Assembly (NCBI GenBank): GCA_910585615.1
Contig: CAJUFO010000140.1
Coordinates: forward strand, 1 to 6,095
Source of the DNA: an uncultured Acetatifactor sp.
GTDB lineage: Bacteria > Bacillota > Clostridia > Lachnospirales > Lachnospiraceae
Direction of reading: 5' to 3'
Length of the DNA: 6,095 bases
The notes beneath the pieces are model-generated. The model saw nothing but the letters and a program-made list of their open reading frames with translations. It had not been told where the DNA came from and made no database searches. Below are positions 1-5,564 of this stretch, one piece after another. Both the position numbers and the translations under genes were made by a program. The first letter of the stretch is position 1, and each line of letters begins with the position of its first letter.

Positions 1-31
1 CCTTTCGTGAATACTATGCCTTTCGGTTGTA

Positions 32-57
32 GCACACTCAAGAGGTGTGTTATTTTT
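32..57 (+). terminator. Short hairpin plus T-rich run in the GTPase leader (possible attenuator)
   Basis: The arms GCACAC (32-37) and GTGTGT (45-50, one G-T pair) flank a 7-nt loop and are followed at once by TTATTTTT (50-57), the form of a weak intrinsic terminator. It lies inside a short open frame that starts at GTG 7 or ATG 16 (Met-Pro-Phe-Gly-Cys-Ser...), about 100 nt before the GTPase start. Leader peptides with terminator hairpins control several ribosomal protection genes such as tet(M); a similar role here is inference. The stem is short and the upstream promoter is outside the window. Confidence 0.45.
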
Positions 58-70
58 ATGCCCGTAATCA

Positions 71-111
71 GCCGCAGGAAGTGCCCACAGATAAAGGATG
101 CTTTCTGCGGC
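71..111 (+). promoter_or_regulatory. Leader stem-loop upstream of the GTPase gene
   Basis: GCCGCAGGAAG (71-81) pairs with CTTTCTGCGGC (101-111) over 11 bp with one G-T wobble, closing a 19-nt loop. No T-run follows directly, so it is not a classical terminator. It sits between the terminator-like hairpin at 32-57 and the ribosome binding site near 147-156. It could be part of an attenuation switch or simply an mRNA-stabilising structure; the sequence does not decide. Confidence 0.45.
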
Positions 112-157
112 ATTTCTGCGCCCATTTTCAGAAAATTGGAAACAAAAAGGAAAGGGT

Positions 158-2071
158 ATGGCGAATATGAAAAAGAACCGTTCTATTTTTAATTTGGGAA
201 TTCTTGCCCATGTGGACGCGGGCAAGACGACGCTGACGGAAGGCATGCTGTTTCAGGCCGGATATATCCGCAAGATGGGAAATGTGGATGACGGAACCAC
301 TGTCACGGATTCCATGGACTTAGAGAAAAAGCGCGGCATGACCATTAAGTCATCGGTGGTATCGTTCCAGTGGAATAATCTGAAAATCAACCTGATCGAC
401 ACGCCCGGGCATTTTGATTTTTTGTCCGAAGTAGAAAGCGTATTACATGTGCTGGATGTTGTGGTGCTGGTGATTGCGGCCAGGGAGGGCGTACAGCCGC
501 AGACGAGATTATTTTTCAGGAAGCTTTCCGAGCTGAACATCCCAACCGTTATCTTCATCAACAAATTGGACAGGATAGGGGTAGATTATGATGACCTTAT
601 CAAAACCATAAGAACGAATCTGACGGATGAGATCCTGGAATGCCAAAGGTACAGCGGGGTAGGCGGGAAACAGGTGGAAATAGAGGATATCCCATTAGAG
701 GATGAAGAAATGCAGATGAAATTACTGCTTTCCTCAGAAACGCTCATGGAAAAATACGAGGCGTCCCGGGAAATCACCACAGAAGAGTATGAGACAGAGT
801 TCATCCATCTGATCCGTAGTGGGAAATTATATCCCGTGATGGGCGGGGTCGCATTAAAGAATCAGGGAATCACCAGCCTGATGGACATGCTGACAAAAAT
901 CATGGCGGATGGGAAGCCCCAAATGGATGAACTGTCAGCGTATGTCTACAAAGTGGATTTCAACCAGAAAGGACAAAAACGCATTTTTTTCCGGGTTTTT
1001 GGCGGGACCGTTCATGTCAGGCAAAACGTGTACATTAACAATGACGAATCCCAGAAAATGCTGGTACGCAATCTGGCATATTTTGAAGATGGGAAAATCA
1101 TTCCTGTCAGCAGCGTTGCATGCGGGGACGTGGGAATCATTTATGATGAAGAGCTGTTGAAGGTCGGCACGGTCATAGGGAAGAAGAACGGGGACATCAG
1201 CAGAGTGAAGTTAAAGAAGCCCTTATTTCATGCCAGTCTTGTGACGAAAGACAATGATGAAAGGTATCGGTTATTGAACGCGTTGAATACCCTGTCCCAG
1301 GAAGATCCGCAGCTGGAATTTGAGATAAGCCCGGAGACGGATGACATTAGGATTTCTCTGTTCGGGCCCTTGCAGATGGAGATCATCGGAGAAATGTTAA
1401 AGGACAGGTTTGGGCTGAAAGCATCCTTTGGGCCTTTGACAGATATCTATAAGGAGCATCCGGTAAAGAAAGGTGAGTGTTCCATAAGGATCGGGGATGG
1501 GAACAATCCTTATCATGCGGGGGTGGTGTTCCAGGTGGAGCCCCTGCCGTTGGGAAGCGGGTTCCAATACGAAAATCTGGTCTCCTATGGATATCTGGAG
1601 AAGCCCTTTCAGAACGGGGTCATGGATGGGATAAGGATAGCGCTGAATAAGGGGGCGCAGGGACATGAAGTGATTGATGTCAAAATAACTTTTTTGGAAG
1701 CGGATTACGACAGCGTAATGGGTACCCCTGCCGATTTCCGCAGGCTGGTTCCCATTGCGCTGAAAAAGGCATTGGACGATGCGGGTGTGGAACTGCTGGA
1801 GCCATGGCAGAATTTCATCATAAGCGTTCCTGTGGATTATGGTAAGACAGTGCTGAATGATATCTGTAAGATGAAAGCCAGAATCACAGAGTACCAATAT
1901 GGAGAGACGGAAGCCTGTTTTATCGGAAAAGCGCTTCTTCGGGATATGATGAATTATGAATCAAGGCTGAATATCCTGACCCATGGAAGCGCAACTGTCT
2001 TGCAGGATTTTTTCAAGTATTTACCAAGGAATGAGAGCGTGGAGGCATTGATGGAGAAATATGGAGGATAA
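158..2071 (+). CDS. TetM/TetB(P)-like ribosomal protection GTPase, divergent
   Basis: This is a translation-factor GTPase of the EF-G-like ribosomal protection family, cytosolic and expected to act on the 70S ribosome. The 637 residues match the family length (TetM has 639). The G-domain motifs are intact: AHVDAGKTT at 17-25, the RGMTI switch I region at 59-63, DTPGH at 81-85 and NKLD at 135-138. Domain IV is recognisable from PLPLGSGFQYE and TPADFR, and a C-terminal helix is present. The G domain reads closer to TetB(P) of Clostridium perfringens than to TetM (for example MDLEKKRGMTIKSS). The tip loop of domain IV is altered, however: YDSVMG at 517-522 replaces the TetM YSPVS tip, losing the proline (V520 instead). 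Tetracycline resistance is therefore not assured. ATG 158 is chosen because AAGG at 147-150 lies 7 nt upstream; ATG 167 with AAAGGG at 151-156 is a close alternative. It is preceded by a structured leader. Confidence 0.9.
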   Translation: MANMKKNRSIFNLGILAHVDAGKTTLTEGMLFQAGYIRKMGNVDDGTTVTDSMDLEKKRGMTIKSSVVSFQWNNLKINLIDTPGHFDFLSEVESVLHVLDVVVLVIAAREGVQPQTRLFFRKLSELNIPTVIFINKLDRIGVDYDDLIKTIRTNLTDEILECQRYSGVGGKQVEIEDIPLEDEEMQMKLLLSSETLMEKYEASREITTEEYETEFIHLIRSGKLYPVMGGVALKNQGITSLMDMLTKIMADGKPQMDELSAYVYKVDFNQKGQKRIFFRVFGGTVHVRQNVYINNDESQKMLVRNLAYFEDGKIIPVSSVACGDVGIIYDEELLKVGTVIGKKNGDISRVKLKKPLFHASLVTKDNDERYRLLNALNTLSQEDPQLEFEISPETDDIRISLFGPLQMEIIGEMLKDRFGLKASFGPLTDIYKEHPVKKGECSIRIGDGNNPYHAGVVFQVEPLPLGSGFQYENLVSYGYLEKPFQNGVMDGIRIALNKGAQGHEVIDVKITFLEADYDSVMGTPADFRRLVPIALKKALDDAGVELLEPWQNFIISVPVDYGKTVLNDICKMKARITEYQYGETEACFIGKALLRDMMNYESRLNILTHGSATVLQDFFKYLPRNESVEALMEKYGG

Positions 2072-2346
2072 TCGCTTCCATTTCCCCGGAGGATTATATT
2101 GTCCACAGGACTACAAATGTCAGCGTGGAGTGCCTTGTCCGTGACAAAGAAGCGGTAAAGCGCAAGTATAAAGATATCGTAGTGGATAATGCGACACTGG
2201 AAGACATATATTTTGAAGACGGGGCCGGATTTTCCGCTATGACAAGCTCCATACGCTCTTATCTTGTGGTGGCGGGGATTGCCGCGATTGTCCTCTATAT
2301 CATTTCCATGCTGATAAGCGTGATAGGCTATAACAGGAAAAAATAG
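2072..2346 (+). pseudogene. ABC exporter remnant: ATPase-like tail joined to a last membrane helix
   Basis: One frame stays open from within the end of the GTPase gene to TAG 2344-2346. The segment SPEDYIVHRTTNVSV...DNATLEDIYFEDG resembles the C-terminal end of ABC-2 type ATPases, where an ATLEDIYL-like motif is common. It is followed by a hydrophobic stretch (YLVVAGIAAIVLYIISMLI) and a basic tail GYNRKK, typical of the last helix of a membrane permease. There is no ATG with a ribosome binding site at the left end, and no Walker or signature motifs are left. The best reading is debris in which most of an exporter operon was deleted. A GTG at 2125 gives a 73-residue frame, and ATG 2239 a 35-residue single-helix peptide, but neither has a good ribosome binding site. 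The family assignment rests on a short motif only. Confidence 0.5.
2314..2342 (+). repeat. Direct repeat copy 1: 3' end of the membrane protein remnant
   Basis: This stretch encodes ISVIGYNRK at the end of the ABC remnant. A second copy lies at 3678-3706; by my count 26 of 29 positions match without gaps, and all nine codons give the same amino acids. It points to two paralogous genes, or a local duplication followed by deletion. Confidence 0.7.
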
Positions 2347-2644
2347 AAACAGGCTCTCAATCGAATATCAATGGATTGGGATGTGCTCCCGAACATCGTG
2401 AGGAAGCTTCCATTGAGCCGAGTTCCGTGTCAGAAGCTAAGCCTGGGGAGACCCCTGTCAGCATTCAGATTTTTGCACCAGAAGATGTGAAGGTTACGCC
2501 GGAAATCGTAGAATATATTGTTACGGCGATTACCTTTTATCATCCGACTGCAGGTTAAGCGGATATGGGACATCTCCAGGCCTTTCCACAGGGCATCCGT
2601 CAGGCCGATTACATTGCCGGGTTCGCTGGCATCTGCGGCGGCTT
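2347..2644. other. Stretch without a convincing gene (298 bp)
   Basis: The stretch lies between the ABC remnant and the stop of the minus-strand methyltransferase. On the plus strand a frame open from 2334 to 2558 encodes GLGCAPEHREEASIEP... and ends in VEYIVTAITFYHPTAG. It has only a TTG (2376) as possible start and no ribosome binding site; the LGCA looks like a lipobox but lacks a signal peptide before it. On the minus strand, 2556-2650 encodes a protein-like segment (ADASEPGNVIGLTDALWKGL) with no start of its own. Either could be a gene fragment. No terminator with a T-run was found for the methyltransferase. Confidence 0.4.
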
Positions 2645-3412
2645 TTATAGATCCCGCGGCCTGACAGCCCTGAACTGAATTCTCACATAGTCTACGATCC
2701 AACAGCCATTCTGATAAAGCCTGTTCCGCAGTCTGGCGACGGCATCGGAGATGATTTCTTCTTTTTGCGCCATGTCCATCCCTTCAAAAGGCTTTTTTAC
2801 AAACATACGAATCCAGCTTGCGAGACCGTCCGCCCCATTCTGCGGCGTGGGCCTGTCAAAGAGCGCCGCGTATTCTATTTTGAAGCCCGCTTCCTCCAGC
2901 ATCGGCGCGTACTGGCCGATTGTGGGGAAATAGAACACCCTCCGGTACTTTAGCCTCCGTTCCAAAAAACACTGCTCCAGCGTGCCATGGACGGCCTCCG
3001 CGCACCCGGAGCCGCCGAATTCGCAGACCAGCTCACCGCCCGGTCTCAGGTTGCCATAGAGATTGGACAGCATTGCCTGTTGCTCCTTTTCATCGATCCA
3101 GTGGAAGACGGCATTTGAAAAAATCACGTCCGCTTTCTCGTCCAGACGGAAACGGACGGCGTTCCCCCTGATGAAAGGTAAACTTGGATGCTCTTTTTGG
3201 GCCAGCCGGAGCATCTCTTCCGAGTCGTCTATCCCTGTCGCCAGGTATCCCCTGTCGGCAAGGTGGGCGGTCAGGGAGCCGTTGCCGCAGCCTAAGTCTA
3301 TTACGCGGCTTCCCGGCTGCTTTGTGATCAGGCCGATCACGGCTTCCCCATAGGCGGGGACGAATGAGAAATTTTCCTTGTACTCTGCGGCATCCCAACT
3401 GATATTCGGCAT
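2645..3412 (-). CDS. Class I SAM-dependent methyltransferase (Tam-like fold)
   Basis: This 255-residue soluble enzyme is predicted to transfer a methyl group from S-adenosylmethionine to an unidentified small substrate. Motif I is VIDLGCGNG at 37-45, the acidic residue binding the SAM ribose is D62 in GIDDS, and ADVIFSNAVFHWI marks motif IV. Length and layout match trans-aconitate methyltransferase (Tam, about 252 residues) and the general methyltransf_11/25 group, but substrate cannot be read from these motifs. The start is ATG at 3410-3412 because AGGAGG (complement of 3421-3426) sits 8 nt upstream; an earlier frame extension to 3481 overlaps the promoter and is unlikely to be translated. 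It is transcribed alone, divergent from the hydrolase gene and converging on the ABC remnant. A role as accessory cargo is inferred from the rearranged surroundings. Confidence 0.85.
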   Translation of the reverse strand: MPNISWDAAEYKENFSFVPAYGEAVIGLITKQPGSRVIDLGCGNGSLTAHLADRGYLATGIDDSEEMLRLAQKEHPSLPFIRGNAVRFRLDEKADVIFSNAVFHWIDEKEQQAMLSNLYGNLRPGGELVCEFGGSGCAEAVHGTLEQCFLERRLKYRRVFYFPTIGQYAPMLEEAGFKIEYAALFDRPTPQNGADGLASWIRMFVKKPFEGMDMAQKEEIISDAVARLRNRLYQNGCWIVDYVRIQFRAVRPRDL

Positions 3413-3420
3413 GGCGGCGC

Positions 3421-3426
3421 CCTCCT
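3421..3426 (-). promoter_or_regulatory. Ribosome binding site that fixes the methyltransferase start
   Basis: CCTCCT on the plus strand reads AGGAGG on the coding strand, 8 nt before ATG 3412. This selects a 255-residue product over the longer open frame. Confidence 0.8.
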
Positions 3427-3452
3427 GCATGTCTGAATGATGTGTATATCCG

Positions 3453-3481
3453 ATTATAGTATATTTGTCCGCTGTCTGCAA
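3453..3481 (-). promoter_or_regulatory. Sigma-A-like promoter of the methyltransferase gene
   Basis: On the minus strand a perfect -10 TATAAT (3453-3458) is preceded after 17 bp by TTGCAG (3476-3481), which keeps the TTG of the -35 consensus. Transcription would begin near 3446, giving a leader of about 34 nt with the ribosome binding site at 3421-3426. Confidence 0.65.
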
Positions 3482-3547
3482 TAGGTAAGCCCGCTTCTGT
3501 ATACATTCCCTGTACGGTTAAAAATTCCCTTTATTTTTCCGATAAGT

Positions 3548-3649
3548 TATACTGCCTAACGATTTCACTTGCCGTGAAACCAGACTGCATAACGCTGACT
3601 GGTTCAATCGCATGATTACATTAGGCAGTATTCAGCGTTATGCAGTATA
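3548..3649. repeat. Inverted-repeat element with crossed arms, MITE-like
   Basis: The ends are imperfect inverted repeats: TACTGCCTAACG (3550-3561) and CGTTATGCAGTA (3636-3647), 12 bp with one mismatch, each flanked by TA (3548-3549 and 3648-3649). A TA duplication and about 98 bp without coding capacity fit a miniature element of the IS630/Tc1-mariner type; this is inference. Inside, two further perfect pairings occur in crossed order: ATACTGCCTAA (3549-3559) with TTAGGCAGTAT (3621-3631), and ACTGCATAACGCTGA (3584-3598) with TCAGCGTTATGCAGT (3632-3646). The second inner arm is exactly the loop of a small hairpin AACCAG/CTGGTT (3578-3583, 3599-3604). A structured RNA or a recombination site are alternatives. 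Confidence 0.6.
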
Positions 3650-3650
3650 G

Positions 3651-3679
3651 TTAAAGGGAGAATGCGGCATCACTATAAT
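3651..3679 (+). promoter_or_regulatory. Possible promoter for the alpha/beta hydrolase gene
   Basis: A perfect -10 TATAAT (3674-3679) lies 17 bp after TTAAAG (3651-3656), a poor -35. It sits between the inverted-repeat element and the second gene-tail copy and would give a leader of roughly 45 nt. The -10 overlaps the remnant coding sequence, so it may be chance. Confidence 0.35.
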
Positions 3680-3706
3680 AAGCGTAATAGGCTATAACCG
3701 AAAAAA
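3678..3706 (+). repeat. Direct repeat copy 2: lone tail of a membrane protein gene
   Basis: This copy encodes ISVIGYNRK, identical at protein level to the tail at 2314-2342. Here only about 15 codons of the frame remain open upstream (stop TAG at 3648-3650), and the stop present after copy 1 is missing: the frame runs on through 3707-3731 into the hydrolase ATG. The rest of the source gene is absent, so this is a scar left by deletion or by insertion of neighbouring sequence. Confidence 0.65.
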
Positions 3707-3731
3707 CAGGTCTACAGAAAGAGGAGATAAT

Positions 3732-4301
3732 ATGTCAAAGATAGCAGTTTACTTTCCGGGCATAGGATACCATTGCGACAAGCCCCTTCTGTATTACAGC
3801 AGGAAGGCTGCCTGTGAGCTGGGGTATCAGGATTACAGGAACATAAGCTACACGTATAGCGCCGGAAATATCCGCGGCAATGATAAGAAGATGAAGGAGG
3901 CATATGAGGCGCTGCTGTCACAGACGGAAGCCCAGCTGGCGGACATGGCCTGGCCTGAATATGACGACGTGCTTTTCGTCTCAAAGAGCATCGGAACGAT
4001 CATCGCGGCGTCCTACGCGGCGAAGCATGGGCTGAAAAGTGCCAGGCATATCCTGTATACGCCTTTGGCACAGACTTACCTTTTCCCGCCGGAGGAGGGA
4101 ATCGCCTTTTTCGGGACGGCAGACCCCTGGAGCGACACGGATGAAATCATCCGCCTCTCCCATGCCAACCACATTCCGCTGACGGTATATGAAGGCTGCA
4201 ACCATTCCCTTGAATGCGGTGATACCCTGAAAAACATTGATAACTTAAAGGACATCCTGCGCAGGACGATTGCCTTTACAGCCCAAAATTCAAATCCATA
4301 G
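3732..4301 (+). CDS. Small alpha/beta hydrolase
   Basis: This 189-residue protein has no signal peptide or membrane helix and is probably a cytosolic esterase or related hydrolase of unknown substrate. It begins with a hydrophobic strand ending in PGIG (9-12), like the oxyanion-hole turn of the fold. The presumed catalytic triad is S86 in VSKSIGT (a variant GxSxG elbow with Ser in place of the first Gly), D131 in FFGTADPW and H158 in GCNHSLE. Spacing and order fit the fold, at the short end of its size range. The start is supported by GAGGAG (3721-3726) 5 nt upstream. It stands alone, 19 nt after the gene-tail scar at 3678-3712, and the remnant frame reads into it without a stop. It converges on the small minus-strand gene at 4395-4592. 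Confidence 0.8.
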   Translation: MSKIAVYFPGIGYHCDKPLLYYSRKAACELGYQDYRNISYTYSAGNIRGNDKKMKEAYEALLSQTEAQLADMAWPEYDDVLFVSKSIGTIIAASYAAKHGLKSARHILYTPLAQTYLFPPEEGIAFFGTADPWSDTDEIIRLSHANHIPLTVYEGCNHSLECGDTLKNIDNLKDILRRTIAFTAQNSNP

Positions 4302-4394
4302 CAGGTCTGCATTGGCTCTTCCCGCGCCTGGGACAAGGGGCGGTATAGCTGGCGCTGCCCGGCTCTTCCTATTCGGTGCCTTAGATAAGAATGC

Positions 4395-4592
4395 TTATAG
4401 CCCGAACGCCTTTCTGGTGCTTTCCACATCATCAGCGCTGCAGCCTACCATCTCTGCGATCTGCGTATCTGTAAAGTCCGGATTGCGCTGCAAAGTCCTG
4501 AATATCTGTGCCGACAGCACTAGGCCTTTCTGCATCGCTTCCTGCTGCTTTACCTGGATATCTTCCTCGTAGCTGTATTCCGCCATTGCCAT
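4395..4592 (-). CDS. Small hypothetical protein, HTH-like C-terminus
   Basis: This 65-residue frame is charged at its N-terminus (MAEYSYEEDIQVKQQEAMQK) and ends in DTQIAEMVGCSADDVESTRK, which looks like a short helix-turn-helix of the kind that ends Rpn/PD-(D/E)XK transposase-nuclease proteins in clostridia. It could be a stand-alone small protein or the surviving C-terminal piece of such a protein. AAGGG (complement of 4598-4602) lies 5 nt before the first ATG (4590-4592), and a second ATG is at 4584-4586; an in-frame stop lies 15 nt upstream. No nuclease catalytic residues are present. Family assignment is inference from pattern only. Confidence 0.5.
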   Translation of the reverse strand: MAMAEYSYEEDIQVKQQEAMQKGLVLSAQIFRTLQRNPDFTDTQIAEMVGCSADDVESTRKAFGL

Positions 4593-4696
4593 ACCAGCCC
4601 TTCATTCCCACGTGCTGCCTGTTTTGCGGCTTCTGCAACAGTTCCTTCATCGGGCCTGCCTTTTGGCGGCCTACTTTCCGAAAGGCTGCTATGATT

Positions 4697-4725
4697 AGTT
4701 TAACACAGATTGACAGACCCAACAA
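4697..4725 (-). promoter_or_regulatory. Weak candidate promoter for the small minus-strand gene
   Basis: On the minus strand TTGTTG (4720-4725) and TAAACT (4697-4702) are 17 bp apart. Both boxes are imperfect. Transcription would start about 100 nt before ATG 4592. The rest of 4593-4793 shows no coding or structural feature I can support. Confidence 0.25.
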
Positions 4726-4793
4726 CCATACATCCGAAAAATTTATCAATCAAGGAAAATGTCTGCCAGAAAAGGCATCAGGGGGATGAAACC

Positions 4794-4822
4794 TTGTAAT
4801 CTGCCGGGCGGCTGTGTATAAT
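4794..4822 (+). promoter_or_regulatory. Sigma-A-like promoter of the LspA gene
   Basis: TTGTAA (4794-4799) and a perfect TATAAT (4817-4822) are separated by 17 bp. The transcript would start near 4829, only about 23 nt before ATG 4852, leaving just enough room for the purine-rich ribosome binding region at 4836-4851. Confidence 0.7.
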
Positions 4823-4851
4823 AGGGTCAAAAGATGGGAGGAAGAGGGGGG

Positions 4852-5361
4852 ATGGCAATGATTGGTTATGTGTTCATAGTGCTGGGAATCTTAGGGGGGG
4901 ATTTGTGGATAAAGGATCGTATCGAGAAGAGTGAGGCGGATGCCGGTGGGAATGTGCTGGGAAGGGGAAAGGGGCCGGAGGGAAAGGCCCCGGAACCGGT
5001 GAGGCTTGGCGGCGGGCGAGTCCTGATACGGAAGTATCACAACAAGGGGGCTATGCTGAACCTGGGGCAGAAATACCCCAGGGCGGTGGCGGCTCTGTCC
5101 GTGGCGCTGACGGCTCTAATGGCGGTGGCGTTCGTGTGCAGCCTGGGGCAGCGGGGGAATGGGCTGCTGCGGGCAGGGCTGGCGTTTCTGTTGGGCGGGG
5201 CTTTCTGCAATACCTATGATAGGTTGAAGCGCGGGTATGTGGTGGATTATCTGACGTTTCGTGTGGGGTGGAAGCCGCTGGGGAGGGTGGTGTTCAACCT
5301 TTCGGATTTCGCGATCATGGTTGGGGCTTTGATGGCGGTGCTGGGGGCTCCGATGGAATGA
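4852..5361 (+). CDS. lspA: Divergent signal peptidase II (lipoprotein signal peptidase)
   Basis: This inner-membrane aspartyl protease removes signal peptides from lipid-modified prolipoproteins. The 169-residue length is normal for LspA (E. coli has 164). Family blocks are visible in order: an N-terminal helix ending in D17 (GGDLWIKD), NKGAM at 64-68, GGAFCNTYDR at 115-124, VVDY at 130-133 and FNLSDFAIM at 148-156. The catalytic aspartates would be D123 and D152. Membrane helices fall near 4-20, 78-98, 105-120 and 147-165. Between helix 1 and the NKGAM block is a Gly-rich, charged insert (about 30-56) that usual LspA sequences do not show in this form. ATG 4852 or 4858 is preferred over ATG 4834, since GGAGG at 4837-4841 lies 10 nt upstream of 4852; AGGGGGG serves 4858 equally well. 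It is transcribed alone and ends before a strong terminator. Confidence 0.8.
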   Translation: MAMIGYVFIVLGILGGDLWIKDRIEKSEADAGGNVLGRGKGPEGKAPEPVRLGGGRVLIRKYHNKGAMLNLGQKYPRAVAALSVALTALMAVAFVCSLGQRGNGLLRAGLAFLLGGAFCNTYDRLKRGYVVDYLTFRVGWKPLGRVVFNLSDFAIMVGALMAVLGAPME

Positions 5362-5399
5362 GGGGGTATGCGGGGATCCGCGATAAATGAATCTGCAAT

Positions 5400-5445
5400 A
5401 AAACAGCCCTTCCGGATATGGGAATTATGCCGGAGGGGCTGTTTT
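5400..5445. terminator. Strong terminator hairpin, likely used in both directions
   Basis: AAAACAGCCCTTCCGG (5400-5415) pairs with CCGGAGGGGCTGTTTT (5430-5445) over 16 bp with one G-T wobble and a 14-nt loop. The stem has an A-tract on one side and a T-tract on the other, so it works as an intrinsic terminator on both strands: for lspA, ending 38 nt before it, and for the minus-strand carbamate kinase gene, ending about 120 nt away. Confidence 0.85.
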
Positions 5446-5522
5446 GTGCACGAATCCACACAAGGGAGCTATTATGTGAATCCACCCTTAAATCGCTTTA
5501 CAGATGAGGGCGGGACTTTGAT

Positions 5523-5547
5523 GCACGGTACAAGGCACGGTTCGAAG
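5523..5547. repeat. Short tandem repeat, two units
   Basis: GCACGGTACAAG (5523-5534) is followed directly by GCACGGTTCGAAG (5535-5547). The two units share GCACGGT and a related end. It lies between the terminator and the stop of the carbamate kinase gene and has no evident function. Confidence 0.4.
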
Positions 5548-5564
5548 GGAGAGTCCGTGAAATG

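Noticed and set aside
1397..1897. 166-residue minus-strand frame
   Set aside because: It lies fully antisense to the well-supported GTPase gene and has no recognisable motif.
3090..3506. 138-residue minus-strand frame overlapping the methyltransferase
   Set aside because: It is a shifted-frame shadow rich in Arg and Pro; the real frame carries the SAM motifs and the AGGAGG site.
3732..4301. Linking methyltransferase and hydrolase as one biosynthetic operon
   Set aside because: They are on opposite strands with separate expression signals and a mobile-like element between them.
4386..4399. ATAAG/CTTAT hairpin between the hydrolase and the small gene, as terminator
   Set aside because: The stem has only 5 AT-rich base pairs and no T-run on either strand.
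4710..4715. Perfect TTGACA on the plus strand as a -35 box
   Set aside because: No -10-like sequence lies 16-18 bp downstream; the better lspA promoter is at 4794-4822.
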